Shown here piece after piece: positions 33,461 through 42,852 of a stretch of DNA of 64,000 bases; the first letter of the stretch is position 1, and each line of letters starts with the position of its first letter. A model generated the notes under the pieces. It was not told the origin of the DNA, made no database searches, and was given only the letters and a program-made list of their open reading frames with translations. The translations under genes and the position numbers were made by a program. The DNA is from Streptomyces sp. NBC_00878 (GTDB lineage Bacteria > Actinomycetota > Actinomycetes > Streptomycetales > Streptomycetaceae): NCBI RefSeq assembly GCF_026341515.1, contig NZ_JAPEOK010000002.1, positions 557,749 to 621,748 on the forward strand, written 5' to 3'.

Positions 33461-34331
33461 ATCCGTTCTGACCGACGAGGGGTTCAAGCTCCACTGCACC
33501 CGCTCCGGCGACGGCGGCCGGGTGCTCATCGGACTGCACGGCGGGCCCGGCGGCTCCGGCGGCGGCTATCTGGAGCCCCTGCACCGGCTGTCCGGCCCCG
33601 ACCGCACCGTGGCGACCTTCGACCAGCTCGGCACCGGAGCCTCGGACGTACCTCCACCGGAGTACGAGTGGAGCCTCGCGCGGGCCGTGGCCGACGTCGA
33701 CGCGGTCCGCCGGCACTGCGCGGCCGAGCGGGTGGACCTCCTCGGCCACTCCTGGGGCGGGATGCTCGCCCTCCAGTACGCCCTGGACCACCCCGAACAC
33801 GTCGGCCGCCTCGTGCTGTCCAACACGGCGGCAAGCACGGCCCGGGTCACCCTCGGGTCGCTCGCCCAACTCGCCGACGTCCTCCCCGAGACGCACGCCT
33901 CGGCCGCCGTGACCGCCGACGCGCTCGGCGACCACGACGCCCCGGCCTTCCGAACGGCCGTGGAAGTGTGGCTCGCGTGCTACGGCACCGACGTCGACGT
34001 CGACGCGGCGCGCGAGGAGATGCAGGAGGCGCTGGATCCCGGGCCCGCCGGACACGGGCTGTGGGGCGACCGACTGTGGTTCGCCACCGGCGCCCTGCGC
34101 GACTGGGACGTCGAACCCCGCCTCCCCGAGATCACCGCCCCGACGCTGATCGTCCACGGCGGCGACGACATGTCCTCGGCCGAGACCAACCGCGTACTGG
34201 CCGAACGCATCCCCGGCAGCGAGTGGCTGACCATGAACAACAACGGTCACACCATGTTCCACGCACGCAACGAACCCGCCTACCTGGCGATCGTCCGGGC
34301 GTTCCTCGACGGATGGGACGAACAGTCATGA
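33450..34331 (+). CDS. proline iminopeptidase-like alpha/beta hydrolase (S33)
   Basis: 293 residues. HGGPGGSGGG is the S33 oxyanion signature. GHSWGGMLALQYAL has the nucleophile Ser, HGGDDMSSAE the Asp and NNNGHTMFHAR the His. The start overlaps the end of the M24 gene by 11 bases and its stop overlaps the Rieske gene start. S33 enzymes release N-terminal Pro or hydrolyse small amides and esters. The context suggests acting on an imported peptide-like or amide substrate. Confidence 0.9.
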   Translation: MRAESVLTDEGFKLHCTRSGDGGRVLIGLHGGPGGSGGGYLEPLHRLSGPDRTVATFDQLGTGASDVPPPEYEWSLARAVADVDAVRRHCAAERVDLLGHSWGGMLALQYALDHPEHVGRLVLSNTAASTARVTLGSLAQLADVLPETHASAAVTADALGDHDAPAFRTAVEVWLACYGTDVDVDAAREEMQEALDPGPAGHGLWGDRLWFATGALRDWDVEPRLPEITAPTLIVHGGDDMSSAETNRVLAERIPGSEWLTMNNNGHTMFHARNEPAYLAIVRAFLDGWDEQS

Positions 34332-35503
34332 CCACCACCACCGAACCCGCGCTCCGGTACAGCCGCATCGTGCGCGAACACATCGACCGCGGCGAGGGCG
34401 TCCCGCGCGAGCTCTACCTGTCCGACGAGCTGTACGCCGAGGAACTCACCCGGATCTTCCAGCGCAGCTGGCTCCTGGCCGGCCACGAGTCCCAACTCGC
34501 CGAGCCCGGCCAGTACGTGACCGTGGAGAGCGGCAGCGAGAGCGTCGTCGTCACCCGCACCCGTGGCGGCACGCTGGCCGCGTTCTCCAACGTGTGCCGC
34601 CACCGCGGGGCCCGGCTGGTGGACGCCGGCTGCGGGGTCGCCCGGCGCTTCGTGTGCCCCTACCACCAGTGGACGTACCGCCTCGACGGGAGCCTCCAGG
34701 GCGCGCCGCGGATGCCGGACGGCTTCAATCCCGCCGCGCATCCGCTGCCCACCGCGCAGGTCGAGGTCTGGCACGGGCTGGTGTTCGTGAACCTGGGCGA
34801 CTCCCCGGCCCAGAGCCTGGCCGACCTCCTCGGCACCGGCGCCGACCTGATGCGCACCTTCGACATCGCCGGCACCCGGATCGCGCACACGATCACCTAC
34901 GAGGTCGCGGCGAACTGGAAGATCGTGTGGGAGAACGCCCAGGAGTGCTACCACTGCAACGCCAACCACCCCGAGCTGCTCAAGACCTTCGACGTCGGCG
35001 GGCTGAACCAGGACGACTACCGGGAGGCCGAGCTGGTGGCCAGCGCCGACCGGCGCGTGCAGCACGGACGGTTCCCGATGCGCTCCGGCGCGCTGTCGCT
35101 CACCCTCGACGGCGGGTACGCGTCCCGCAAACCCCTGGGCGACTTCGCCGACGGCCACGCTCCGTACACCGCGGCGATCCACCTCAAGCCGTCCTTCGCG
35201 CTCGTCGCCTGCCCGGACTACGCCGTGGTGCTCGCCGAGCGGCCCCTCGCGATCGACCGCACGGAGATCCGGATGAGCTGGCTCGTACGGGCCGACGCGC
35301 AGGAGGGCGCGGACTACGACGTCGACACGCTGATCAAGGTGTGGCACGAGACCAACCTCCAGGACTGGGCCCTGTGCGAGCGCGCCCAACTCGGAGTGAG
35401 ATCCCGCACCTACGTGCCGGGCCCGCTCTCGAACGACGAGCAGTCCGTCATCGACTTCTACCGTTCCTACGCCGTCCTGCTCGACGCCGGAAACCCCCTC
35501 TGA
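34328..35503 (+). CDS. Rieske non-haem iron oxygenase, glycine-betaine-monooxygenase-like (GbcA type)
   Basis: 391 residues from ATG 34328, overlapping the previous stop. The Rieske [2Fe-2S] ligands are Cys90-His92 and Cys110-His113 (CRHRG to CPYHQW). The catalytic iron region is NWKIVWENAQECYHCNANHPEL (split here: NWKIVWENAQ, ECYHCNANHPEL) with His209 and His214, matching the GbcA/carnitine-monooxygenase group, which hydroxylates N-methyl groups of quaternary amines and releases formaldehyde. No reductase partner lies in this operon; the nearest candidate is the VanB-like gene at 61886. Confidence 0.92.
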   Translation: MTTTTEPALRYSRIVREHIDRGEGVPRELYLSDELYAEELTRIFQRSWLLAGHESQLAEPGQYVTVESGSESVVVTRTRGGTLAAFSNVCRHRGARLVDAGCGVARRFVCPYHQWTYRLDGSLQGAPRMPDGFNPAAHPLPTAQVEVWHGLVFVNLGDSPAQSLADLLGTGADLMRTFDIAGTRIAHTITYEVAANWKIVWENAQECYHCNANHPELLKTFDVGGLNQDDYREAELVASADRRVQHGRFPMRSGALSLTLDGGYASRKPLGDFADGHAPYTAAIHLKPSFALVACPDYAVVLAERPLAIDRTEIRMSWLVRADAQEGADYDVDTLIKVWHETNLQDWALCERAQLGVRSRTYVPGPLSNDEQSVIDFYRSYAVLLDAGNPL

Positions 35504-35557
35504 CCGCCCACCACCGGCACCACGCACACGACCGACAGACCGACTGACAAGGAGGGC

Positions 35558-36787
35558 ATGATGCCCGACACCACCGACGCCGACGTCCTGGTCGTGGGAG
35601 CAGGAATACTCGGCACCTCCCTCGCCCACCACCTGCTCCTGCGCGGCGCCGGACGCGTGGTCGTGGTGGAGGCGGAGACACCGTCGGCGGCGACCTCCGG
35701 CGCCGGGGCCGGTTTCGTGGGTCTGTGGGCCGCCGGCTACGCGAACTTCCTCACGGACACCGACCTCGAACTGGAGCAGTACGGCATCGACTTCTACCGC
35801 CGGCTGGCCGAGCGGACCCCGGACATCGAGTGCCGGACCAACGGCAACCTCTACCTCGCCACCACCGAGTCCGGCTGGACCCAGTGGGTCGAACCCGTGC
35901 TTGGACATCCCCTCGCGCCCAAGGGCACACGGCAGTTGACGCCCCACGACATCGGCACGGTCACGGGCGGCGTCGTCGCGCCAGGCAGTGTGGTGGGCGG
36001 CGCCCTGCATCCGGGCGGGATCCAGATCAGCGCCGGGCGGGCGACCCGCGCCCTGGCCGCCTCGGTCCGCGAACTCGGCGGCGAGATCCGCGAACGTACG
36101 CGGGTGACGGGTCTGATCGTGTCGGACGGTGCCGTCATCGGGGCTCTTACCGACACCGGGCTGATCCGGGCCCGCCGGGTCGTCCTCGCCTGCGGGGCCT
36201 GGTCCAACGAACTGCTGCGTCCGCTCGGCCACCGCCTGCCGCTCCTGCGCATGGTCGCGACCCGGGTCGTCTCACCGCCGTCCGGAGTCCCCGACACGAT
36301 GCCGACGGTCATGGTCCCGGACCTGTACGGCCTGTGGCTGCGCGCCCACCGCTCCGGCCTCACCTGGGGCAACGGGGACGGCTACAGCCCGTCGTACGAA
36401 CTGGACGACGCCGTCGGCACCGAGAGCCGACCCCACTACCCCGAACTCGTCGACCGTCTCCGTGAGCGCCTCCTGCCGGGACTGCGCACCCTCGTCCCCG
36501 AGCACGACCTCTCCATCGACCGGTGGCTGCAGGGCATTCCCTGCATGACACCGGACCGCAGCTTCCTGGCCGGTGCGGTGCCGGGCGTCCCGGGGCTGTA
36601 CGTCCTCGGCGGCGACAACGAGGCCGGGGTGACCCACGGCCCCGGACTCGGGCGGCTCATGGCCGAGGAGATCGACACCGGCGGCTCGGACTGGCTGGAC
36701 GCGTCCCCGTACCGGCTGGACCGCTTCGAAGCGGACCGCTTCCCGACCGAGCGGGACGTCGCCGACGCGATGCCCGCCCGACGCTAG
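35558..36787 (+). CDS. FAD-dependent amine oxidase/dehydrogenase (DAO family)
   Basis: 409 residues. VLVVGAGILGTSLAHHL binds FAD at the N-terminus, and VVLACGAWSNELL and VLGGDNEAGVTHGPGLG are DAO-family segments. An AAGGAGGG ribosome site precedes ATG 35558 (a second ATG is adjacent). DAO enzymes include sarcosine, dimethylglycine and D-amino-acid oxidases. Placed after a betaine-type oxygenase, an N-demethylating role is likely but inferred. Confidence 0.9.
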   Translation: MMPDTTDADVLVVGAGILGTSLAHHLLLRGAGRVVVVEAETPSAATSGAGAGFVGLWAAGYANFLTDTDLELEQYGIDFYRRLAERTPDIECRTNGNLYLATTESGWTQWVEPVLGHPLAPKGTRQLTPHDIGTVTGGVVAPGSVVGGALHPGGIQISAGRATRALAASVRELGGEIRERTRVTGLIVSDGAVIGALTDTGLIRARRVVLACGAWSNELLRPLGHRLPLLRMVATRVVSPPSGVPDTMPTVMVPDLYGLWLRAHRSGLTWGNGDGYSPSYELDDAVGTESRPHYPELVDRLRERLLPGLRTLVPEHDLSIDRWLQGIPCMTPDRSFLAGAVPGVPGLYVLGGDNEAGVTHGPGLGRLMAEEIDTGGSDWLDASPYRLDRFEADRFPTERDVADAMPARR

Positions 36788-36797
36788 GCCACGGATC

Positions 36798-38762
36798 GTG
36801 CCCCTGATCCCCGACCCGGAGACCACCACCGAGGTTCCCGGCCCGGAGCCCCTTGAGGTCGTCGAGAGGTTCTTCAAGCGCGTGCGCTGCGACGCGGGTG
36901 TCACCGACGCGCTCGACCTCGACGTCTCACCCGACGGCCGCCTGATCGCCTTCACCGCGATCGTCCGGACCGCCGGTGCACCGGACGAGGCACACCACGT
37001 CGCGGTACTCGACCTGGCCACCGGAAAACTCACCCGGCCGGACCGCGGCCGACGGCCGCGCTGGACGCGGGACGGCACGCGTCTCGCGTGGCTCGGCGAC
37101 AGCTGGGTCGAGACGGCGCGCCACGACACCGGACCGTGGGTGGCCCGGCGGTGGCGGCTGCCCGGAGTGCCCGAGTACCTGGAGTGGCGGCCCGACGGCG
37201 GCGCCCTCCTGGTGGGGCTCGCCGAGCACGGGGCCGAGCGCTCCGACGTCGACGGATCGGGACGGCTGCCCGGCGGCCCGCCGGACGACCCGGGCAGCCC
37301 CGTGGTGAGCGTGGGCCGGGACGCGGCACCCGGCCGTGGCCTGTGGCTGGTCGACCCCGGCGGCGGCACGCCGGTCCAGGTGTCGCCCGCCGACCGCACG
37401 GTCTGGCAGGCGGCGTGGGCCGGATCGTCGGCGATCGTGTGCGTCGTCTCGCACGGCGCGACCGAATCCGACTGGTACGAGGCCGAGTTGGCGCTCCTCG
37501 ATCCGCGTGCGGGCGCGGTCCGTACCCTGCTGAGCCCGGGTACCCAGATCGGGTTTCCGGCCGCGAACCCGTCCGGTTCGCTGGTCTCCGCGGTCGTCGG
37601 GGCGATGAGCGACCGCGGTCTGTACGGCGGTGATCTCGTCGTCCTCCGCGCGGCCGACGGCGAGGCCACGGCCGTGGACACCGCCGGTGTGGACGTGACC
37701 TGCGCGCGATGGGAGAGCGAGGACACCGTCGTGTTCGCCGGGCTCCGCGGCCTGGACACGGTGATCGGCCGGTTCTCCGTGGCCGCGGCACGGACCGAGG
37801 TGCTGTGGGAGTCCGACGCCACCTGCGGCGGACTGCTGCCCGAGGTCGCCGTCGGCGGAGGCGTCGTCGCCTGCACCACGCACAGCTACCGTGAGGCCCC
37901 GGCGCTGAGCGTCCTGACACCGGACGGGGACCTGCGAAGGCACCTCTCCTTCTCCCGGCCCCGCACCGCCGTGCCGCGGGAGTCGGCGGAGCGGTTCACC
38001 TGGTCCGCGCCCGACGGGCAGGTGATCGAGGGCCTCTTGGTCACTCCGCCGACTCCAGGGCCGTACCCGCTGGTGGTGAACATCCACGGCGGACCGGTGT
38101 GGGCGTGGCGCGACGAATGGGCGCTGCGGCATCCGCTCGTCCCGCTGCTGGTCGGCCAGGGGTACGCGGTGCTGTCGCCGAACATGCGCGGGAGCCTCGG
38201 TCGCGGGCAGAAGTTCGTGACCGCCGGGCTCCACGACATGGGCGGGGCCGACGCCGACGACCTCCTCGCCGCCGTCGAGGCGCTGGTGGCCGCGGGGCGC
38301 GTCGACGGACGGCGGGTCGGGGTGACGGGCAACAGCTACGGTGGCTTCATGTCCGCGTGGCTGATCGCCCATTCCGACCGGTTCGCCGCCGCCGTGGCCC
38401 GCTCGCCGGTCACCGACTGGGTCAGCCAGCACCACACGAGCAACATCCCCGGCTTCGACCGGATGTGTCTGGACGGCGACCCGCTCGACCCGGCGTCGGA
38501 CTACCGCACCCGCAGCCCGCTGTATCGCGCACAGCACGTGCGCACCCCGGTGCTGTTGATGGCCGGCGCCCACGATCTCGCGACCCCGCCGGAACAGGCC
38601 GCCATGTTCCACCGCGCCCTGAGCGACCACGGCCGCGACAGCACGCTGGTGATCTACCCGGACGAAGGACACGGCGTACGGGCCCACGCGGCTGTCGTCG
38701 ACCAGGCGGCCCGGCTGCTGGAGTTCTTCGACCGCCACCTCGCCGCGGCGGGGGAGGAGTGA
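36798..38762 (+). CDS. S9 family serine peptidase (prolyl oligopeptidase/acylaminoacyl type)
   Basis: 654 residues. An N-terminal beta-propeller-like half is followed by an alpha/beta hydrolase domain from about residue 400. NIHGGPVWAWRD is the oxyanion region. GNSYGGFMSAWL has the nucleophile Ser near residue 514, GAHDLATPPEQ the Asp and DEGHGVRAH the His. No signal peptide is seen, so it acts on imported peptides. The ATG/GTG start at 36798 lies 11 bases after the DAO stop. Its TGA shares a base with the pucR ATG. Confidence 0.9.
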   Translation: MPLIPDPETTTEVPGPEPLEVVERFFKRVRCDAGVTDALDLDVSPDGRLIAFTAIVRTAGAPDEAHHVAVLDLATGKLTRPDRGRRPRWTRDGTRLAWLGDSWVETARHDTGPWVARRWRLPGVPEYLEWRPDGGALLVGLAEHGAERSDVDGSGRLPGGPPDDPGSPVVSVGRDAAPGRGLWLVDPGGGTPVQVSPADRTVWQAAWAGSSAIVCVVSHGATESDWYEAELALLDPRAGAVRTLLSPGTQIGFPAANPSGSLVSAVVGAMSDRGLYGGDLVVLRAADGEATAVDTAGVDVTCARWESEDTVVFAGLRGLDTVIGRFSVAAARTEVLWESDATCGGLLPEVAVGGGVVACTTHSYREAPALSVLTPDGDLRRHLSFSRPRTAVPRESAERFTWSAPDGQVIEGLLVTPPTPGPYPLVVNIHGGPVWAWRDEWALRHPLVPLLVGQGYAVLSPNMRGSLGRGQKFVTAGLHDMGGADADDLLAAVEALVAAGRVDGRRVGVTGNSYGGFMSAWLIAHSDRFAAAVARSPVTDWVSQHHTSNIPGFDRMCLDGDPLDPASDYRTRSPLYRAQHVRTPVLLMAGAHDLATPPEQAAMFHRALSDHGRDSTLVIYPDEGHGVRAHAAVVDQAARLLEFFDRHLAAAGEE

Positions 38763-40024
38763 TGGGCACGGACGAGCAGAGCCAGTCGGCCGCCCCGCGG
38801 GGCGACGCCAGGACCGGGGACGACGTCCAGTCGGTCGTCGACACGCTCGCCGACCGGCTCGGCCGGTCCGTCGCCGTCGACGATCCCCTGATCCATCTCA
38901 TCGCCGCGAGCAGGCACTTCGGCGACGAGGACGACATGCGGGTCCGGTCGGTGATCGACCGGCAGATCTCCCCGGAACTCCAGCGCTGGGTGCTCGCCAA
39001 AGGCATCGCGGACTGGACGGAGCCGGGCCGCGTCACCGGAGAACCGGACTTCGAGCTGGCACCACGGCTCTGCTTCCCCGTCCGCTGCAACGGCATGCTG
39101 CTGGGTTTCCTGTGGCTCATCGAGTCCGGTGCGGCGATCGACGACGAGGCGCACCGGGCGGTCGCCGAGGCGGCGGACACCATCGGCCTGATCCTCTACC
39201 GCCGGATGGTCCTCGACGAACGCCGCCGCTCACGCGTGGAGTCGTCGCTGCGGATGCTGCTGTCGCCCGAGGCGGACGACCGCCACCGGGCGATCGGCGA
39301 GATCCAGGAGGAAGGGCTGCTCGCCCACTCCTCCCACCTCGTCGTCCTGGTCGTCGAGGCCGACGGCGAGGCGACCGGCGACACCGCCCTCGCGCTGGAG
39401 TCCGCCGCCGAGCGCATGGAACGACGGCTTCCCCGGGGCTCGGTGCTGACCCTGGTCAGGGGACGCAGGGCGGTCGTCGTGGTCGGCGGCCCCCGTCCCC
39501 TGAGCGACCAGGCGCTGCGCGATCTGGCCGAGCGGCTCCGGCACGACTTCGGCCGGACAGCGGGGCACGGGCGGACATGCGCGATCGGCCTCAGCGCCAC
39601 CGTGCACGGTCTCGATACCGTCGGCGACGCCTACCGACAGGCCGGCACGGCCGTGCGCGCGGCCACACTCCTGCCGGTGTTCGGCGGCGTGGCGTCCTGG
39701 TCCTCGCTCGGCCCCTTCGCCCTTCTCCTGCGCATCGACTTCGACCAGCTGACACAGGATCTCCCCTTTCCCGGAGTGGGAGATCTGCTGGGGAACCCGG
39801 AACACGACATCCTCGTCCAGAGCGCCGAGGAATTCCTCGACCGAGCCGGAGATTCTAGCAGCACGGCCCAGGCCATGCACGTACACCGCACCACCCTCTA
39901 TCACCGTCTCAAGCGCGTCGAGAGCATCACGGGTCTTTCCCTCGACGACGGAATGGACCGCCTGACCTTGCACTTGGCGCTCAAGCTGGCCCGCATCAAC
40001 ACGTCCCACCGTTCGTCGAGTTGA
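38762..40024 (+). CDS. PucR family transcriptional regulator
   Basis: 420 residues from ATG 38762 (TGATG overlap with the peptidase). The C-terminal PucR helix-turn-helix reads AQAMHVHRTTLYHRLKRVES, preceded by a GGDEF-like middle region (IGLSATVHGLDTVGDAYRQA). The N-terminal 150 residues resemble a GAF-like sensor. PucR regulators usually activate adjacent purine, amine or proline catabolism genes in response to substrate. The dyads at 26640-26683 and 40028-40039 are the best candidate sites. Confidence 0.9.
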   Translation: MGTDEQSQSAAPRGDARTGDDVQSVVDTLADRLGRSVAVDDPLIHLIAASRHFGDEDDMRVRSVIDRQISPELQRWVLAKGIADWTEPGRVTGEPDFELAPRLCFPVRCNGMLLGFLWLIESGAAIDDEAHRAVAEAADTIGLILYRRMVLDERRRSRVESSLRMLLSPEADDRHRAIGEIQEEGLLAHSSHLVVLVVEADGEATGDTALALESAAERMERRLPRGSVLTLVRGRRAVVVVGGPRPLSDQALRDLAERLRHDFGRTAGHGRTCAIGLSATVHGLDTVGDAYRQAGTAVRAATLLPVFGGVASWSSLGPFALLLRIDFDQLTQDLPFPGVGDLLGNPEHDILVQSAEEFLDRAGDSSSTAQAMHVHRTTLYHRLKRVESITGLSLDDGMDRLTLHLALKLARINTSHRSSS

Positions 40025-40027
40025 GCG

Positions 40028-40039
40028 CAACACCTGTTG
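40028..40039. promoter_or_regulatory. operator-like dyad between pucR and the second DAO gene
   Basis: CAACACCTGTTG, here extended to the perfect inverted repeat CGCAAC-ACCT-GTTGCG, repeats the dyad found twice before the ABC operon. It lies 143-154 bases before ATG 40182. Confidence 0.65.
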
Positions 40040-40181
40040 CGTAAAAGCGACCCGAGTCGCGACGGAAAGCGCTTCCGTGCACCTGACGGTGATTCTACGA
40101 TCGATGAAAAGCTCAGCCTTTTTCTGAGCGGGGCTGAATTCCGGCCGCATTCCAGCTGAATTCCGGCAAGGAGGATCGCCG

Positions 40182-41498
40182 ATGCATTCCGACGCCGTGA
40201 TCGTGGGAGCCGGTGTCATGGGAACGTCGATCGCACTCGAACTGGCCAAATCCGGCCGCAGTACGGTGGTGGTGGACAAGGCACGCGGAATAGGGCACGG
40301 CTCCACCAGCGCGTCCAGCGCGGTCATGCGGTTCAACTTCTCCACCCTGGCCGGGGTCGCCACCGCCTGGGAGTCGAAGTTCCACTGGGAGAACTGGGCC
40401 GAGCACACCGGACTGCCCGCCGCCGACGACCTCGTCCGGTACGTCAGGACGGGCCTGGCCTTCCTCGATGTGGACCTCGCCCCCAGAGCCCTGTATCTGC
40501 CCCTGTTCGACACCGTCGGAGTGCCCTACGAGGAGTGGAGCACGGACCGCCTCAGGGCCGAGGTACCCGGCATCGACGTGGGCCGCTACTGGCCGCCCAA
40601 GCGCCTGGACGACGACGCGTTCTGGGCACCCTCCTCCGCATCCCTCGGCTCGGTGTACACCCCGGACGCCGGACACGTCAGCGACCCCCAACTGGCCGCG
40701 GCCAACCTCGCCGACGCCGCCGTACGCCAGGGCGCGGACTTCCTCCTGAACAGAGCGGTGACGAAGGTGATCCGCCGGTCCGGAGAGGTCTCCGCCGTAC
40801 TCCTCGACGACGGGACCAGGATCGACACCGGCATCGTCGTCAACGCGGCCGGCCCCTGGTCGGGCCGGATCAACGAACTGGCAGGCGTCGGCGAGGACTT
40901 CACGGTGTCGCTGCGCCCGCTGCGCCAGGAGGTACACCACGTGCCGGGCCCGTCGCCCCGGCCCGCGTCGCCCCATGGCGTCGGCGGAGCACCGCACATC
41001 TGCATCGCGGACATGGACCTCGGCGTCTACCTGCGGGCCGAAGTGGGCGGCGGCATGCTGATCGGCGGAACCGAACCGGAATGCGACCCCCTCCAATGGG
41101 TCGACGACCCCGACATCATCGGCACCGACGTGACCAGGGACGTGTTCGAGGCACAGGCCACACGAGCGGCACGACGCCTTTCGACCCTGACGGTCCCCAA
41201 CCGGCCGAGGGGTGTCGTCGGCGTCTACGACGTCACCGACGACTGGACACCCATCTACGACAAGACGAACCTGCCCGGCTACTACGTGGCGATCGGAACC
41301 AGCGGAAACCAGTTCAAGAACGCCCCGCTCGTCGGCGGATTCCTGCGCACCATCATCGACCAGACCGAGAACGGCGTGGACCACGACCGGCATCCCGCGG
41401 TGTTCAAGGGCCCGCACACAGGCCACTCCATCGAGCTGGACGCCTTCTCCAGGCTCCGGCCGGTGAACGACAAGAGCTCGGGCACCGTCCTGGGATAG
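40182..41498 (+). CDS. FAD-dependent oxidoreductase (DAO/sarcosine oxidase-like)
   Basis: 438 residues. AVIVGAGVMGTSIALEL binds FAD. GIVVNAAGPWSGRINELAG and YDVTDDWTPIYDKTNLPGYYVAIGTSGNQF are sarcosine/dimethylglycine oxidase-type segments. ATG 40182 has an AAGGAGGA ribosome site. It is separated from pucR by a 157-base region with an operator-like dyad, so it is a second transcription unit of the same regulon. It would handle a further demethylation or amine oxidation step. Confidence 0.88.
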   Translation: MHSDAVIVGAGVMGTSIALELAKSGRSTVVVDKARGIGHGSTSASSAVMRFNFSTLAGVATAWESKFHWENWAEHTGLPAADDLVRYVRTGLAFLDVDLAPRALYLPLFDTVGVPYEEWSTDRLRAEVPGIDVGRYWPPKRLDDDAFWAPSSASLGSVYTPDAGHVSDPQLAAANLADAAVRQGADFLLNRAVTKVIRRSGEVSAVLLDDGTRIDTGIVVNAAGPWSGRINELAGVGEDFTVSLRPLRQEVHHVPGPSPRPASPHGVGGAPHICIADMDLGVYLRAEVGGGMLIGGTEPECDPLQWVDDPDIIGTDVTRDVFEAQATRAARRLSTLTVPNRPRGVVGVYDVTDDWTPIYDKTNLPGYYVAIGTSGNQFKNAPLVGGFLRTIIDQTENGVDHDRHPAVFKGPHTGHSIELDAFSRLRPVNDKSSGTVLG

Positions 41499-41573
41499 AT
41501 GATCGCGGCTCCCGGACGGACGGACCCATACTGTGGCCGGCCGTACGAGGGGCCTGCGAGTTGAGCGGGAGAC

Positions 41574-41786
41574 GTGCGCCTGCCGCAGTGCGTGGGAACC
41601 GCCCACCACGGACTGGTGCTGGGCGCCGCGGGGCTTGCCGTGCTGCTCGCCGCCACCGTCCTGGCCGCGCTCGCGGCACTCACCGAGAAGGCCGTCGAAG
41701 GCGGCATACAGCGGCGGCTCGCCAGTGACGCGGAGGCCGTGGTCGAGGTCTCCGGAGCGTACCGGCCGCGCGCGAGCGGCTGGTGA
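41574..41786 (+). pseudogene. N-terminal fragment of an FtsX-like ABC permease
   Basis: GTG 41574 encodes 70 residues with one membrane helix (LVLGAAGLAVLLAATVLAAL) and then EKAVEGGIQRRLASDAEAVV. This is the typical first helix and start of the extracellular loop of actinobacterial FtsX-type permeases, which run to 800 or more residues. The rest is missing. It converges on the regulator at 41788. Confidence 0.55.
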
Positions 41787-41787
41787 G

Positions 41788-42744
41788 TCAGGTGCCCCGC
41801 AGGGCTGTTGTCGTCCTGCCGGTGCGATCGCGCAGGAGAATGCGCAGGGTGTTGGCGTGCTCGTAGCCGACTTTCCGGGCGATGGTCTCGAGAGACAGGT
41901 CGGTCGTACGCAGCAGGTGGGATGCCTGTTCGGTCCTCAGGTCCTGGATGAAGCGGATGGGTGATGTTCCCAGGGTCTGTTGGACGCGGCGTTGGAGTGT
42001 GCGTTCACTGACGCCGATCGCTCTGGCGGCGGCGGGGATGGCGATGGGCTCGGCCAGGTGTGCGCGGGCCCAGCGTTCGAAGGCCGCGACGGTGGGGTCG
42101 CTCTGTGCCAGGGCGCTGGAGATGATGTAGGTGGACTGCGAGGGGCGTTCGTCGAGCACCAGATAGCGGGCCACCAGATCGGCCAGCGCCGGGCTGCGAT
42201 CCCGAATGATCGCCAGGGCGAGGTCGACGTGGCCGAATGCCGCGCCCGCGGTGGTGATGCCGTCCGAAGTGACGACCATCTGACTCTGTTCGAGCTGGAC
42301 CGCGTGGTACCTGCTGCGGAAAGCCGGTGACAGCCACCAAGCCGTCGTCGCGCGCAGGCCGTCCAGGATCCCGGCCTCGGCCAGCAGGAACGTGCCCGCG
42401 CATGCTGAGGCGATCGGCGTGCCGCGTTCGCGAGTCCGGATCAGCAGCTTCTGGGCGGGCAACGACTGCGCTGAGCCGACATAGTCGAGCACCTCGGCGG
42501 GCCGGCGGGCGGCCCGGGCGGGAACGATCAGCAGATCGGCCGCCTCGGCGTGCTCGACCGGCTCGACGGTCACCAGGTGCCCCGCGCCGGTGCGGACCTG
42601 GGGTTGGAAGCCGACCTTGGTGACGTTCCAGGACAGTGGTTTGTCGAGCTCCCGGCCCATCGCGTTGGCGTTGTCCAGCACGTCGAGGATCCCCGCGAGC
42701 CCGGAGTCGAACATGTCGTCGTCGACGAGAATCGCCACGTCCAT
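41788..42744 (-). CDS. GlxA family transcriptional regulator (DJ-1/PfpI plus AraC HTH)
   Basis: 318 residues from ATG 42744; the frame extends further but without homology. The N-terminal DJ-1/PfpI-like domain has SACAGTFLLAEAG with the Cys of the nucleophile elbow. The C-terminal AraC domain has two HTHs (IAIPAAARAIGVSERTLQRR and LSLETIARKVGYEHANTLR). It diverges from the small ABM-like gene at 42853 with a 108-base shared promoter region, and that gene is its likely target. Confidence 0.9.
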   Translation of the reverse strand: MDVAILVDDDMFDSGLAGILDVLDNANAMGRELDKPLSWNVTKVGFQPQVRTGAGHLVTVEPVEHAEAADLLIVPARAARRPAEVLDYVGSAQSLPAQKLLIRTRERGTPIASACAGTFLLAEAGILDGLRATTAWWLSPAFRSRYHAVQLEQSQMVVTSDGITTAGAAFGHVDLALAIIRDRSPALADLVARYLVLDERPSQSTYIISSALAQSDPTVAAFERWARAHLAEPIAIPAAARAIGVSERTLQRRVQQTLGTSPIRFIQDLRTEQASHLLRTTDLSLETIARKVGYEHANTLRILLRDRTGRTTTALRGT

Positions 42745-42852
42745 GGCGGGAACGCTATCATCCGCGTCGTTTCTGCCTCTGATGTGGCCGCCGATCACCG
42801 CCGTAGGTTCGCGTTGTACGGGGGATCCGGCAATCCATTTCGAGGAGCGACG

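Noticed and set aside
41574..41786. Independent 70-residue membrane peptide
   Set aside because: The sequence matches the first helix of large FtsX-type permeases and ends abruptly, so a gene fragment is the better explanation.
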